Made by a program: the position numbers and the translations under genes
NCBI RefSeq assembly: GCF_031755915.1
Contig: NC_083387.1
Coordinates: forward strand, 25,670,501-25,734,500
Source: Ziziphus jujuba
Lineage: Eukaryota > Streptophyta > Magnoliopsida > Rosales > Rhamnaceae
DNA length: 64,000 bases
Direction: 5' to 3'
The notes under the pieces: generated by a model
The model's input: only the letters and a program-made list of their open reading frames with translations
Told to the model about the DNA's origin: nothing
Database searches by the model: none
Shown: positions 35,031 to 47,303 of the stretch, piece after piece
Position numbering within the stretch: the first letter of the stretch is position 1
Layout of the letters: each line of letters starts with the position of its first letter

Positions 35031-35965
35031 AGTTTTTAAGGATATTTTTAAAAATTTGATGTTCAATGTATGACCATTTCATTTTTAAGGATATTTTTAA
35101 AAATTTGATGTTCAATGTATGACCATTTCATTGTTGATGACCAAGAAAAGAAAAAAATTGTTAGTAAATTTTCAGTGTTCATTACCGTATTAGTTAAATT
35201 TATTTCTGAACTTTTTTAGATTAAGTTTTTATTTTATAAAATGTTGGAGATTCTTAATTTTGAATTCTTTTTTTCTTTTTTTTTTTCCATAAGCATGTGT
35301 CAGCTAGTCAACACATGATGAAACACTGAAAAACAAAAAATAAATAAATAAATAAATAAATAGTTATCTTAATTAGCCTACTCTTATTTAATTAATAAGT
35401 TTAATTTATAATCTAAACTGAAATAACTTTTAAAGAATTTCATAGATAAATTAAACTATAAAATTAATGCGTAAAATTATCCAAAGAAGCAGTAAGTAGG
35501 TGTCGTCCATCTTGTCTAAAACATATTAATTACCATATGGTAATATAAAATACAAATTTAGTTGACACAGATAGACTTTAATTATCTTCTCATTTAGTCA
35601 TAAAACATAATTTGTTCCATGCTATATATGTAAAAGAAGAGATCCTTTAGAATTTGATTCTCTTTTGTTCTGTTCATTATCTTGGATTTTAGATCATTTC
35701 AAATTTAGTTAAATTAATGCATATGATATTCAAAAAAAATGATAATAATAATAAAATAATAATACAATAGTAGGAAGATATAAAGAAATATTCATCTAAC
35801 AAATTTGTTTATGTTTACTTTGTCAACCTTAATAATTACATAAAAAAATAAGAATTTTTTAAAAATTTTTTCATCGTATTTTTCATAATAATGAGTGAAA
35901 TGGCAATTTTACCAAAAATAAAAAGCAAAATTATTTGCCTACCTTTTGGGTTACACAATATGAGT
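34640..35965 (+). repeat. Segmental duplication block B
   Basis: Counterpart of block A (17690-19545), in the same orientation. It ends in the 167-bp triplicated array and lies immediately 3' of which is the AGP gene at 36893 (minus). Confidence 0.8.
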
Positions 35966-36315
35966 CTTTTTTATTATACATATATACATATAACCTTAAT
36001 AATTACATAAAAAAATAATAATAATAATAATTTTTTTAAAATTTTTTCATGGTATTTTTCATAATAATGAGTGAAATGGCAATTTTACCAAAAACAAAAA
36101 GCAAAATCATTTGCCTACCTTTTGGGTTACACAATATGAGTCTTTTTTATTATACATATAACCTTAATAATTACATAAAAAAAAATAATAATAATAATTT
36201 TTTTTAAATTTTTTCATGGTATTTTTCATAATAATGAGTGAAATGGCAATTTTACCAAAAATAAAAAGCAAAATTATTTGCCTACCTTTTGGGTCGAGAA
36301 TGAGCTTTTTTTATT

Positions 36316-36330
<15 letters not shown>
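35827..36330 (+). repeat. ~167-bp tandem repeat, three copies
   Basis: Units start at 35827, 35994 and 36162, each opening CCTTAATAATTACATAAAAA and containing ATAATGAGTGAAATGGCAAT, CAAAA then TTTGCCTACCTTTTGGGT. Copies differ mainly in AAT/poly-T length and a few substitutions. A single related copy sits at about 19395-19535 in block A, so the amplification happened after the blocks separated. Confidence 0.92.
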
Positions 36331-36355
<25 letters not shown>

Positions 36356-36892
36356 GTTTAGAAATATTTTCCTGTTAATACACTAAAACAAATATTTTCC
36401 ACTTTTTCATCCTTCCCTAAGGAAATACCTTACAAGCATTCCATTTTCTAAGGCAATATTTGCAAAAGAATATTTTATTTTATGAAGTTTCCAGAATCAA
36501 AATTACGAATTAATTTTTATTTCATATAATTTACTAAACTATATATCGAATCCATATTTGAACTTCACATCATATATTTTTAAATATTAACTTCTCTGTA
36601 AAATAAAAAATAAATTTGACTTGAAATTATTGTCACTGTTCTAAAACAAAAAGGACTTAAGAAATAAAACCAACAAATAAAAAGTAATTACTCTGTCTAG
36701 AACGCAATTGGGTCCAAAAATAGGGTAAAATGCTGCTTTATTTATTTAACTAAAATCTCAGTACACGTATATAATATATTAAATAAATGAATCAAGAAAA
36801 TAAAATTAATTAAATAAATCATAATAAACTGTAGAATCATCCATACACCCCAACAACAAGAAAATTAAAAATAAAACCCCTCCTGGCCAAAT

Positions 36893-37276
36893 CTACATCA
36901 AAAAGACCGCGGCTAAAACTCCTACGGACGCAGATCCAAACACTGTCAATCTAGCAGCCGAAACGGCGCCGTTCTCTGCCGGTGAGGGTGCTTGAGACCC
37001 CGATGGAGGAGTAGCGATCGATGCTGGAGGAAGTCCGGGAGCTGGAGCAACCGGCGATGGAGGAGACGAAGTCGGACTGTTTCCGACGAAGAACGGAGAA
37101 GGAGCAGACGCCGGCGGAGTAATTGACGACGTAGGAGCAGGGCCTGTCGTCGGAGTCGGCGCCGGAGAAGAATGCTTCGGCGTATGAGTCGGAGAAGGAG
37201 CCGGAGACTGAGCCGTGGTGGAAGCCACCAACAGTGCGGCCATTATCACGAGCAAAGTGGAGCTGAAGCGAGCCAT
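36893..37276 (-). CDS. Classical arabinogalactan protein, GPI-anchored, 127 aa
   Basis: The layout is signal peptide, Pro-rich core, GPI signal. The open frame extends 20 codons upstream, but the ATG at 37276 (MARFSSTLLVIMAALLVAS...AQ) gives a clean signal peptide starting at the first residue, so I chose it. The mature core begins SPAPSPTHTPKHSSPAPTP, with many AP, SP and TP dipeptides that guide hydroxyproline O-glycosylation. The C-terminus (ENGAVSAARLTVFGSASVGV...) is a typical GPI attachment tail. It is paralogous to the AGP at 12951, sharing the VAQ/TAQSPA junction and the NGAV tail. Its product would sit outside the plasma membrane. Confidence 0.93.
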   Translation of the reverse strand: MARFSSTLLVIMAALLVASTTAQSPAPSPTHTPKHSSPAPTPTTGPAPTSSITPPASAPSPFFVGNSPTSSPPSPVAPAPGLPPASIATPPSGSQAPSPAENGAVSAARLTVFGSASVGVLAAVFLM

Positions 37277-37416
37277 CACTTTAAAAAGAGAAAATGAACT
37301 TATCACTTTAGAGAGAGAAAAAAATGAACCTGTCACTTTAGAGAGAGATCTGAGAATAAAGATAGACAGGGAGAGCTTTGCGGTGGTGAGTGAGATTTGG
37401 AGGAGAAGGGCATCGG

Positions 37417-37426
37417 CTATTTATAG
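37417..37426 (-). promoter_or_regulatory. TATA box of the 36893 AGP gene
   Basis: Minus strand CTATAAATAG, about 141-150 bp upstream of the chosen ATG. The intervening leader is rich in CT (TCTCTCT) on the minus strand. Confidence 0.7.
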
Positions 37427-37559
37427 AAAACGGAGTGAAGAAGATTCTGCACTCAACGCGTACACCTTACCAACTATTTCACCCTTCGATCTCCACGTAT
37501 ACATCTTGATGTTTGATCAACGGTGGAGATTATTCATCTTAGTATGGAAGTAAATTTGC

Positions 37560-39034
37560 TTGCCCGAAATGCATTTACCAACTCTTTCAGTCTTTACGCA
37601 TTCACCCAAGTAAAAGAAAACTCTTTCGGTCTATACACGGTTTGGGTGTTGCCGTGTTGGACTCGGTTGTCGTTGTAATCTGGGCGTACACGTGGAGATG
37701 AATTTGAAAGGACAACAATAGCCGTTGGATGTAAAGGTCGAAATTTTTTTTAATTATATATATATATATATATTTTTATTTTTTTTTAATAACGGTTAGC
37801 TTTATTTTTTCTTTTGGGGTCGGTGCCAGGTGGAATTTAGTCAAAGACAGGCGTTGGGTGGGGACCCTTTTTTGGACACAAAATGAATGGGGGTCCAGCT
37901 GTTTTGGTCTGGCCTTAACGGTTATAATTACAAAGCAAATTAGGAAAGTGATTTGCCAATTTGTGCAATTTAGGTTTTATTTTTGGGCAGAAAAGGAAAA
38001 AGATATGTAATGCTGAGATAGAGATTTATCGGTCATTGTATATGAAAAACCTATTGAGAGCAAGTTCTTAATTTTTGTATCCCCCACAAAAAAATTCTTA
38101 ATTTAAATATCTAATTATTTAATTTATTTCTATCTAAAAAACAATCTAATTATCACTATATTCTTGTCATTGTCACAATTTAAATAGTAAACTATTTTTG
38201 TTTTATAGAATAATTCTGAATTTTTCTTCTTTTCAATTGAAAAACGGTACCAAATATATTTACCATAGTAATAATATTTAAGTATCAAATGTATTTACCA
38301 TAACAATAATAATATTTAATTGGTTTATATAAGATTTTATATATCCATTTAAAAAATCATTAACATGCTCATGGCTCCTATCCCTCCGATGTTATTCTAT
38401 AATTGTTGATATTGTTAATGATAATAATTATTATATATATCTCAATCTTCCTTTAGGTAGCTTTTTTCCTTGGACATGGAAAATATATATCATTGATTTC
38501 ATATAGATGGTCCAATAATTTCTTTTCTTACAAAACTTAATCACATAAGTTTTCTTTTTTTATTGGCATTTGAGTGTGTAATTCAAACTCCGATTATTAT
38601 TATTAACAAAAAAAAAAAAAAAAAAAAAAACACTAGTGATTTTGATCACAAAATTGGTCTAGGTATGTTTTTTTAACTAAGTGCCAAATAAAGTTTTTGG
38701 TTTAGATTGGATTGTTCAGTTCAATGTAACTAACTTGTTATGTGTTTTTTATCCATCTTTAATTACTGCCTTACATCAATATACCTTCTCAATCCTTTTT
38801 TTTTTTTTTTTTTTTAAATTATTGTTGTTGTTGTTGTTGAGAGATATACGTTCTGAAACTTGAAGACAAAAAGATAATGACAATTACGTAGACCCACTAT
38901 TATTGGAGTTTTTAGTGTGTCAACTTACTATCATTACATTAGAATTCCAGTAAAAATGAGGTTAACTACCGTCTTATACGTCTAGCACCTTTTTCTTGCC
39001 CTTTGGGTTTACAAAACTCCACTTTTCAGCAAGA

Positions 39035-39069
<35 letters not shown>

Positions 39070-39240
39070 GCTGCTCATTTTTTATTTTGTTTGAATCCCA
39101 ATTTTATCTTGAGCACAGAATGATAAATTTTCGTATACATAACAATAGCAATGATTCAAATATTTACCAAATTTGAAACATTTTGTTATTATTTACCAAA
39201 CCACTTCATAAAAAGACAAACAAATGCTAACCCCAAGGCA
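37560..39240. other. Spacer between two AGP loci
   Basis: Promoter-distal DNA of the 36893 AGP, then AT-rich spacer with poly-A at 38610-38630, poly-T at 38799-38815, (TTG)n at 38824-38839 and (TA)n at 39041-39066. No gene was recognised. Confidence 0.5.
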
Positions 39241-39244
39241 CCTT

Positions 39245-39558
39245 TTAACCCACAAATGCGGCGGCTACTATTCCAACGGTCAAATATCCAGTCAATGCCA
39301 ATCTGTTTGAAAATGCACCGTTCTTCAATGATGCAGGCGCTTCCGATGGCGGAGAGTTCACGATCAGTGGAGATTGAGCAAAGACCGGTGGTTTTACATT
39401 CGGAGACGACGTCGTCGGTGATGTCGGAGCAGCCGCAGGCGGTGGAGATTTCTTCAGAGATGGAGCCGGAGAGTCACGCGCTTCACCGGAGCAGAAGAAA
39501 AACAATGTGCGGCCATTAGCGAGAGAATAATCACGACGCTCGAGCTTGAGGCAGCCAT
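39245..39558 (-). pseudogene. Third AGP, split by a frameshift between signal peptide and core
   Basis: From the ATG at 39558 the frame gives a good signal peptide start, MAASSSSVVIILSLMAAHCF, then runs out of the AGP frame and stops after 34 codons. The AGP core and tail are in another frame: DSPAPSLKKSPPPAAAPTSP, SSPNVKPPVFAQSP, SEAPASLKNGAFSNRLALTG and a hydrophobic GPI-like tail ending FVG. The switch lies near the run of five T on the minus strand (about 39490-39500), so a single lost base would explain it. It is clearly paralogous to the AGPs at 12951 and 36893. No TATA box was seen at the 140-bp distance used by those two. Alternatives are a sequencing error at the homopolymer or a recent inactivation. 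Confidence 0.8.
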
Positions 39559-39599
39559 TTTTAGAGAGAGAAAGAGAGTACATTCTTCTTCATTTTTCT

Positions 39600-40430
39600 T
39601 CGTCTTCTAGAGCTGTTCAATTCACTATAGAAGATCTCGAGGAAGATCCAACGGCGGAGACTGGTCTAAGTTTGATCAACAAGGGATTAATTGGTAATTT
39701 CTGGTTGATTTGGCTTTTTGAGAAGGGCGACACGTGGGGGTTCATGATTGAGTGAGCACAACCATGATACATTGTACTTGGTTTTCCCGATTCAGTCAGT
39801 CCGGCTTTTCGTTGGTGCTTAGCCAATAGCTTTACTACAACACAGGTCGTTCATGTGCTTTCCGATTTTGAATATTTTTCAAGTAACGGTCGAGAAAATT
39901 GAAGGATGTTTCTGTAGGGATGGGTCCGGTGGGACCCGGATTAACAATTGAAAGTTTTTGGAACTAGCAATCAAAAAGTAAAATATTCATTCTAAAAATA
40001 ATTTTATAAAGACGTAAAATGTCAAGCAGGCAAAATCATTTGTGGCCATTTAAACACACTTTTTTTTTTTTTTTTTTTAAATCTGAAATTCAAGAGTTAT
40101 TGTAAAGATTTGTCTACAGATTAGACATAGCAATAAAACAATTTTAATGTGTAACTCGTATGATTATCAAATGTAATAAAGAGTGCCTTTTGATTCCTCT
40201 AAAAACTATACTACAACAAAAAATTGTATGTCATGCTTAAAAAGTTCAATTTAGAACCTAACTTTGAGGAAAGAGGAGATTAAACTTCAAATTGACATTG
40301 ACATGAGTTGTTGAAAGATTACTACAGAATACAGATTCGAAACAATTTTCCCCCTTCCTTGCCAAAAATTTAATACATTAACGTTTTTTCTTCTTCCTTT
40401 GTCTATTAACAGTTGCATATTCTCCAACAA
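39600..40430. other. Spacer between AGP3 and RIBA1
   Basis: No gene was recognised. It contains the upstream region of the AGP pseudogene and a poly-T run at 40062-40078. Its right part may include the distal 3' UTR of RIBA1. Confidence 0.45.
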
Positions 40431-40502
40431 AACCATAAAAGAACATCAAAAGACAAATGTAGATTTGCCAGACGAAACTTTCTCTAGATTATATGTTACA
40501 AA

Positions 40503-40575
40503 AGAATGATATCTAGCATTGAAGTACACTGCTCAAATAGAAAGAATGATATATAGCACTGAAGTACACTGCAAA
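40503..40575. repeat. Short tandem duplication 3' of RIBA1
   Basis: AGAATGATAT.TAGCA.TGAA followed by GTACACTGC occurs twice in a row, with two substitutions, probably inside the RIBA1 3' UTR. Confidence 0.8.
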
Positions 40576-40719
40576 AATTTTAATCATAATTTTCGCCTGC
40601 GCATGTATTCAAGCTATATGTAAAATTCTAAATTACCTAACAACTCATGTAAATAACATAAAATCATCTCTCCTTCATGTTATTGTTTGCTGCAGTGGCA
40701 ATTGACTTCAAAGATAGGC

Positions 40720-43700
40720 TTACGAGTTTGATACAGCATCAGATGGATTGCCGATGCTGCCATTACCGCTGTGGCTTATAAGATTGAACAATCTGCCATT
40801 GAATTCTGATCCATAAACATGGCCCATTTTGGCTCGTTTAGTCTCCAAGTATCTCTTATTTTCCTTTGTAATGGGAGTTAATAAAGGGACCCTACCAACA
40901 ACTTCCAAGCCATAACCCTTGAGCCCTACATACTTTGCAGGGTTGTTCGTCATCAGTTTCATGGTTCTAACACCCAGGTCTCTTAGTATCTGCAGTGAAT
41001 TAGACAATTAATTAGATTACAATCTTGACAGTTTCAAAGGCATTCTAATACATATGGAGGGTTATCAAGTTCGAAGTTATCCTTTCATTCAACATGTAGT
41101 ATGATTTGCCACAAAGCGCAAAGCACAATGTTCTACATGATGACTTCTATAAAATACTAACTTAATTCAGTTATTTCAAGTGAATTAAGGAAACAATCAA
41201 TTTTAAGTGCCACGTAATTTCTCCTCAAGTATAATGTGACTAAAGTTTTGACTAGGGCATACCTGTGCACCAATGCCATATTCTCGTGAATCTACAGGCA
41301 ATCCAAGCTCCTCATTGGCTTCCACTGTATCACGTCCATCATCTTGTAGGTTATAAGCACGAAGTTTGTGGCCTAAGCCAATTCCCCTTCCTTCATGACC
41401 ACGGAGGTAAACTAAAACGCCCCTCCCAGCAGCCTCGATTTGCTGCATTGCAAGTGCCAGCTGGCTTCCACAATCACATCTGGCTGATCCAAATATATCT
41501 CCTGTAAGGCATTCTGAGTGTACCCTCACAAGAATATCTTGTCCATCCCCAATATCACCCTGTTTATACAAGATATTTGGTTATAACATAAATAGACTTT
41601 GTGCTCATAAAGAATTTAAAAATTGCAAAAAGAAAATCTTTTCTTAGTCAAACATCATGCCAACATCCGAAACAATGTTCATGAACAAGTGATTCTTATT
41701 AACTGAGAGTGTCATGACATAATAAATTAATTTACTTCTATAGATATATATAGCTACATATGATACGTATTGAAATGGGTGATGATTATATAGTACATGG
41801 CTGCCAAACTGAACTCAAATATGATTAAATCTCAACTTAATTGTGTTTGTGTCCTCTTTCTAACTTGGACCAAACAGAAACTAGGACATTTGGTCGGGCA
41901 GGGCTTTTCAGTTCCCTTTTTTTTTTTTTTTTTTTTTTTGGTTAATAGGCTCTTCAGTTGCATGCTCATGCAGGTTTACCATGTATGGCCCGAGAAACTA
42001 TAGATACAAAAAATAAAATCAAAAATAAAGAAGATTTAGCAGTGTTGAGCATGCTGACAGCAAAAGGTAACAAACTTTTGACATCGACACTTAAAGTGAC
42101 TTCAATCACCTTAAATTTATTTTCACTGTAACCCAAAAAAAAAAAGCCACACAAATTAAAGCTACAAGCATACTCACCTTAACCATTGCAATATGCTCAA
42201 TCCCATCTAAGATAGATCTATAGCAGTAGGCAGTGAATGGTCCCCACATTGTAGGTATCCGTGCAGCAGCAGAATGATCTACTAGTTTATCTCTCTTCCT
42301 CCTATACCTGCTAAGTAGATCAAGTTGTTAGAAAATTTTCTTACACTTTTCAGACATTTGAGTTAATTTTTTCGGATCTCTATAAGTTATAGCATGTCAA
42401 TGAACAGTGAAAGATAGTATGTTATTGACTTATTGGCACTGAATCGTGATTTTGATCGTCTTAAGGCATAACCAGTCATGATAGACTAAGAATAATGCAG
42501 CTTAGCATTTATAATACCAATTAAGTCCCATGTCTTTTTACCTAGCCTGACCCAAAAAACTTAATGGGTTTGAGGCATTCAAAACCACTCCAACTCTGTA
42601 TGCATCAGGTTCATAAGCTATAACAAAGAGAATATACTAACGTTGCATGTATGCCTAAAAGTTATCCCCATGTAAAAGAAAAAATTAATAATCCATCTAT
42701 ATCATCTTCATCCTCCAATTCCATAGTGTAGGATGAAACATATTAAGTGGCAATATAAGCTCATGGCCACCAGGTTATAATTGCTGAAGTCCCTCAAAAT
42801 ACAGGAAAATATATCCTGCAAATTTATCCCCAATATAGCAACCAATATGCAGTTTGGAACTTAATTTTAAATAATAAATATTATCTAGCTTCATGACAGG
42901 TACCTTCCTAAGCATTAATGAACTGTCCTTGTGTTTTAGAACCATTTGCAAGATCTGTTGCATATGAAGGAATTAATTGAAGCAATTGGCCCAAACCAAA
43001 CAACCAGTTCGCATTTATCAAAAGGATCATCTCACACTTATATGGCAAAAAGATGGAAATTTAACATGAGATGTACTGATAAAAAAATTCAATATCTATG
43101 GGTCATTAAAAAGTGCAATTAAGATGTCAACAACCTATTTAAAATGACATAGGAGTATAATAATCTACCAACTCCAAAATGACATGAGTAGTTGGTACCA
43201 AAATGTTTGTAACACTTGTCAGATGCAGGTCTGATCATTGAATGAGCAATTGGAATTCAGTTACATGTAATTAAGGCTAGACTCTTACAAAAGTGAGTTG
43301 ATGAATTTACCTTATTAAATCAGCAATAGAAATAATTTTTAAGTTCTCCCGCTGAGCAAATTCGCGAAGCTTAGGTAATCTAGCCATGGAACCATCATCA
43401 TCCACAACCTCACATAGAACTGCAACAGGATCTAAACCAGCTAGCACGGCAAGATCAACAGAAGCTTCTGTATGTCCAGCTCTTTTCAGAACACCGCCCT
43501 CCCTGTACTTTAGTGGAAAGATATGCCCAGGACGATTAAAATCTTCAGGTTTTGAATCTCTGGAAGCAAGAGACAACACTGTTGTTGCCCTATCATGAGC
43601 CGACACACCTGTGGTTGTACCATTTTTTGCATCCTACATATTCCGTACACACAAATCCAAAGTTGAGAAAGACCAACAAAACAAGCAAATTAAGTACAGA

Positions 43701-46215
43701 GCTAGATAAAAACCCCATTTATATAAAACCATTTATATGACACAAATAACTGTGTTTTTTTTTTCCCGATAGAAAAACAACTACTAACTTAATAGCACAT
43801 ATAGTAACCATCAATTTATATAACACAAAATGACAAAAACTTAATACCACACATATGGATCACTCCTTACCTGCTTTTAACTTCTAGCATTCAAATTCAT
43901 ATCCAAAGTAGACACATTATTCTTGAAGCAAATGAATTTTTAGAATACAATTTTTTATATAGACATTGAGCCATACATTTCAAGTTACTCCCTAGAAGAA
44001 CAGCTAGTCATGTGTAACAATATTGAAAAAATATATAATTAGCTTATAAAAATTAACTGAAAGTTAAATTAGCACATACCACAGTCACAGTGAATGCAGT
44101 GCGGAGTTTTTCATCATTTTCCTTTTGGTTTACCATCAAAGGAAGTTGCAACCTCTCTAGATCTTCCCCTTTCATGCTTACACAGACTATACCAGTTCCA
44201 TGCTTGACAATAAAAGCCATAGCCTCAGGCGTTGCTAATTGTGCTGCCATAATCAGATCTCCTTCATTTTCTCTATCCTCATCATCTACAACCACAACAT
44301 ACTGCAGTGCTAATCTTAATTAGAAATTGAAGAAAAATGAAACAGAAATGGAGAAACTCAAGGTACCATGCAACAAGATATCATAACTTTTTTTTTTTTC
44401 AGGACCCAAATTTTACAGCAATACAAAGGTCAAGAGTGACAACCTTTCCTTGGCGAATGTCTTCGATGGCCTCAGCAATGGAAGCAAATCCTTCCGTTGG
44501 GCGATCAAGATCAAATTCATCATTATCATGAGGAATACCAATAGTTGTTGGGGCAGTATCTGCCGAAAGTGCTCCAAATGCAACTGCATCAGGTTGCATC
44601 TCGATGCCAACTGATTCATCACTAAATAGGGTATCCTTTGCCAGTCCGTTACTGCCGTTAGTATAAGACAAAAGGTCACCTTCTCCAGATACCAAGGTAG
44701 CTCGAGTTCTGCCAACACCCTTATTACTGACAGCCAATTTACCAGCCAGCCGGACCAAGGCTGAATCAGATGGGTACCCATTTGCCAAATAAGTATTTGA
44801 ACCATACAACCCACTGAACAATTTAAAGCTTTTGCATGTCCTGCGTAAAAGAGCAACACATGTAATAAGAAACTACAGAAAACTGATGGAAGAATTATAA
44901 AACTAAGGTAACAATTATTGTATGTTTTTACATGCCGGAAGAAAAGCAAAAAGAATGTAATCAGAATTTTTCACTCGAATCTGAGTCTTAAGAGGAACCA
45001 AATTCTTAAAAAATGATTTCCAGAATATCCTACATTATATTCAAATTCAAAGCTTGTTATGATTTAATAAAAGAGAGTATCCAAAGTTGGCACCGTATAA
45101 AACTGGATCTTTCATGCTCCGCTATAACAAGTAGAGGAAATTGCATGGCAACCCTTTCTTCATCAAAATTATTAAGAGTATATCTTTGAATGCAACCAAA
45201 ACACTTCAGTTGGCCAAAACAAGTTCAGTTAAGTTGAACCATGACCACACAAAATCTGCTTAGAAAGTAAACTTAGTTTCGGGTAACAATAAATCCCACT
45301 TATGAAATGCATCTCTGCTATAAACGTTTTCTATTCTGTCAAGCAAAAGACAATTTTCTTCATTAACAGCGGGAGTAAAGAACCAAATGTATCACCCAAA
45401 ATATATATACATGGAAAGGAAACTTTTCAAAGAACTGCCAATACAATCCTTAGCACAAGAAGTACTTGTCAAAATTTCGAATGAGATTCGATTTTACTAA
45501 TGATCCATGACAGAAAAAGTATGGTAGATTAATCCTAATACGCTAAACGTCTTGGTGAACTCAGACTGCCCCATAAATAAAAATAGAAATCAGGAAACAT
45601 GGGTCTTAATCTTATCGTTTGTGTTCTCGAACAGTTCCCTTCTCACAGCGAAAAATAGTAAAAATTGGAGTGGGAAAACATGCCCAGGGAAGCGCTTTCC
45701 AAAAACATCATCACAAAATTAAATCTGAGAACGGTCCAACTTGATAGTACTTCGTTTCTTTGTTTCCTATTTCTTTTCAAACTTGAATGAAACTAAATAC
45801 AACTTTCCGTCGGAAACAGGAATTCCACACCGAATGAAAAAAAATTTTGGATCAGATCAAGTAAAGAAAAAAACCCACCTCCCAAAGTGTCAGTAACAAT
45901 CCCAAAAAGAAGACTACAAGATGCAAGATGCAAATTCAATTGAAAAGAAGCCAACAAGGGAATAAATAACAAATAAATTCCGTGGTACCAATAGGATATT
46001 CCAGAAATCCAACTTTTAACGAGCAAAGAAAATCCATTCAAAGTAGAAACTTTTACAGGGTTCAAAAACGTTGTAGCTAATAAAGCTTAAAAAATCAAAA
46101 ACCCAGATGGGTTTTAATTCAAAAGACAGACATAATATATATGTATATGAAAGAGAACTTACTGAGGGCGAGAAAGAGAAGCGGTGGAAGGAGAGGACAT
46201 GTTGAGGGAAGCCAT
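40720..46215 (-). CDS. RIBA1: RIBA1, bifunctional DHBP synthase / GTP cyclohydrolase II, chloroplast, 563 aa
   Basis: Seven coding exons on the minus strand: 46215-46163, 44840-44444, 44301-44080, 43633-43311, 42307-42178, 41559-41263 and 40989-40720, all GT-AG and in frame. It makes two riboflavin precursors: 3,4-dihydroxy-2-butanone 4-phosphate from ribulose 5-phosphate, and the pyrimidine from GTP. The N-terminal ~150 residues are Ser-rich and poorly conserved, as for a transit peptide. The DHBP synthase half keeps [28 protein letters not shown] and [10 protein letters not shown]. The cyclohydrolase II half keeps the zinc ligands in [19 protein letters not shown], plus [23 protein letters not shown] and [16 protein letters not shown]. 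Both active sites look intact, unlike RIBA2/RIBA3-type plant paralogues that lose one activity. Intron 1 is 1.3 kb. Length compares well with ~540 residues in Arabidopsis. Confidence 0.97.
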
Positions 46216-46480
46216 TATTTTGTGTGGTTGAAAGCTTTTTTTTTTTTTTTTTTTTTTTCCTTTTTTGGTTAGAGGTGTTAAAGCAGCCGACTTTCAAATC
46301 TGACAAACCGAAATGGACTTTTTCTCTTTCTCTTCCTCCTTTCTCTTTTTTATATATAAGAAATGGGAGAGAGAAGAAGGAGAAGAAGAAGAAGAAGCAA
46401 ATTGGAAGAAGGTAGGTGAGAGGAAGGAGATGATGAAGCAACGGCGAATTTTGTATTTGGAAGCTCATTTAACTGTTACG
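46216..46480 (-). promoter_or_regulatory. RIBA1 leader and proximal promoter
   Basis: Immediately upstream of the ATG is a 22-base A-run on the minus strand (46237-46258). A CT-rich leader lies further up, with a (GAA)n run on the plus strand at 46372-46397. A TATATATA word lies at about 46350-46358 on the minus strand. The exact transcription start is unknown. Confidence 0.4.
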
Positions 46481-46883
46481 CGCCGGTGACGTAACCGCCT
46501 CTCCCCAACCAATCATTCATCAGCATTGTCGATGACGTGGACAACCCTATTAAAAATTAACAACAATAAAAATTTCAAAAAAAAAAAAAAAGATTATGCG
46601 CTTCTAGTATTTTTGAGAAAATAACATTACATCAAAAAAAAAAAAAAAAAAGCGAAAATTTTCTGGGTACTTTTTTCCGGGCCCGGCAATAATTTTATCC
46701 AAACGCTTTATTTTTTTTCTCATTTTTTATATAACCCCCAAATAAATGCTTGTCATCCTCTCACATCTACTCGTTTATTTTTCTTCTTTTTTTTTTTTAA
46801 TTTTTGGGAAAAACAAAAAAATGCTGTTTTTTTCTCTTTTTGGAAATAATTAATTATATTAGGTTGCAAAATTTTTCTTCTAA

Positions 46884-47303
46884 GTTGGACAAAATTTCAT
46901 CAACCCTTCCAAAATTTGATAAAAATTCATTGACACTTTCAAAATTTTAAAAATTATTACTTATCCTATGATATTAGAAAAATTATCATTTACCATCCTA
47001 AAAATTGATTTTTTGATAAAATTGGTTTATAAAAAATTTATTTTTATCCTTATGTATGAAAATAAATATTAAATATTATAATTCTATCATTTACTTTATA
47101 ATATAATGATAAACAATATAATTAAAAAATGATAAATATATTACAATTTAATATATTTTATTATATTGAAGGATTATAAAATAAAATTTTGATATTTATT
47201 TTGAAATTAGGGAGTAAAATAGAGTTTTTATATATGAATTTTTTCAAACTTCAAAGGTGTAATTGATGATTTTTCTCAAAAGTGTTGATGAAATTTTCCC
47301 TTT
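46884..47303. mobile_element. MITE-like element with long imperfect inverted ends
   Basis: The left end contains GACAAAATTTCATCAACCCTT. The right end, read on the minus strand, contains GGGAAAATTTCATCAACACTT, and similarity continues inwards for about 55 bases (CATTGACACTTTCAAA against CAATTACACCTTTGAAG). The ~420-bp body is AT-rich and non-coding. I could not define a target duplication, so the superfamily is open. Confidence 0.55.

Noticed and set aside
44413..44949. 178-codon minus-strand frame
   Set aside because: Out-of-frame shadow over RIBA1 exon 2 and intron 1; the RIBA1 frame accounts for the conserved residues.
46016..46468. 150-codon minus-strand frame around the RIBA1 leader
   Set aside because: Low-complexity Phe/Lys runs from homopolymers; it overlaps RIBA1 exon 1 in another frame and shows no domain.
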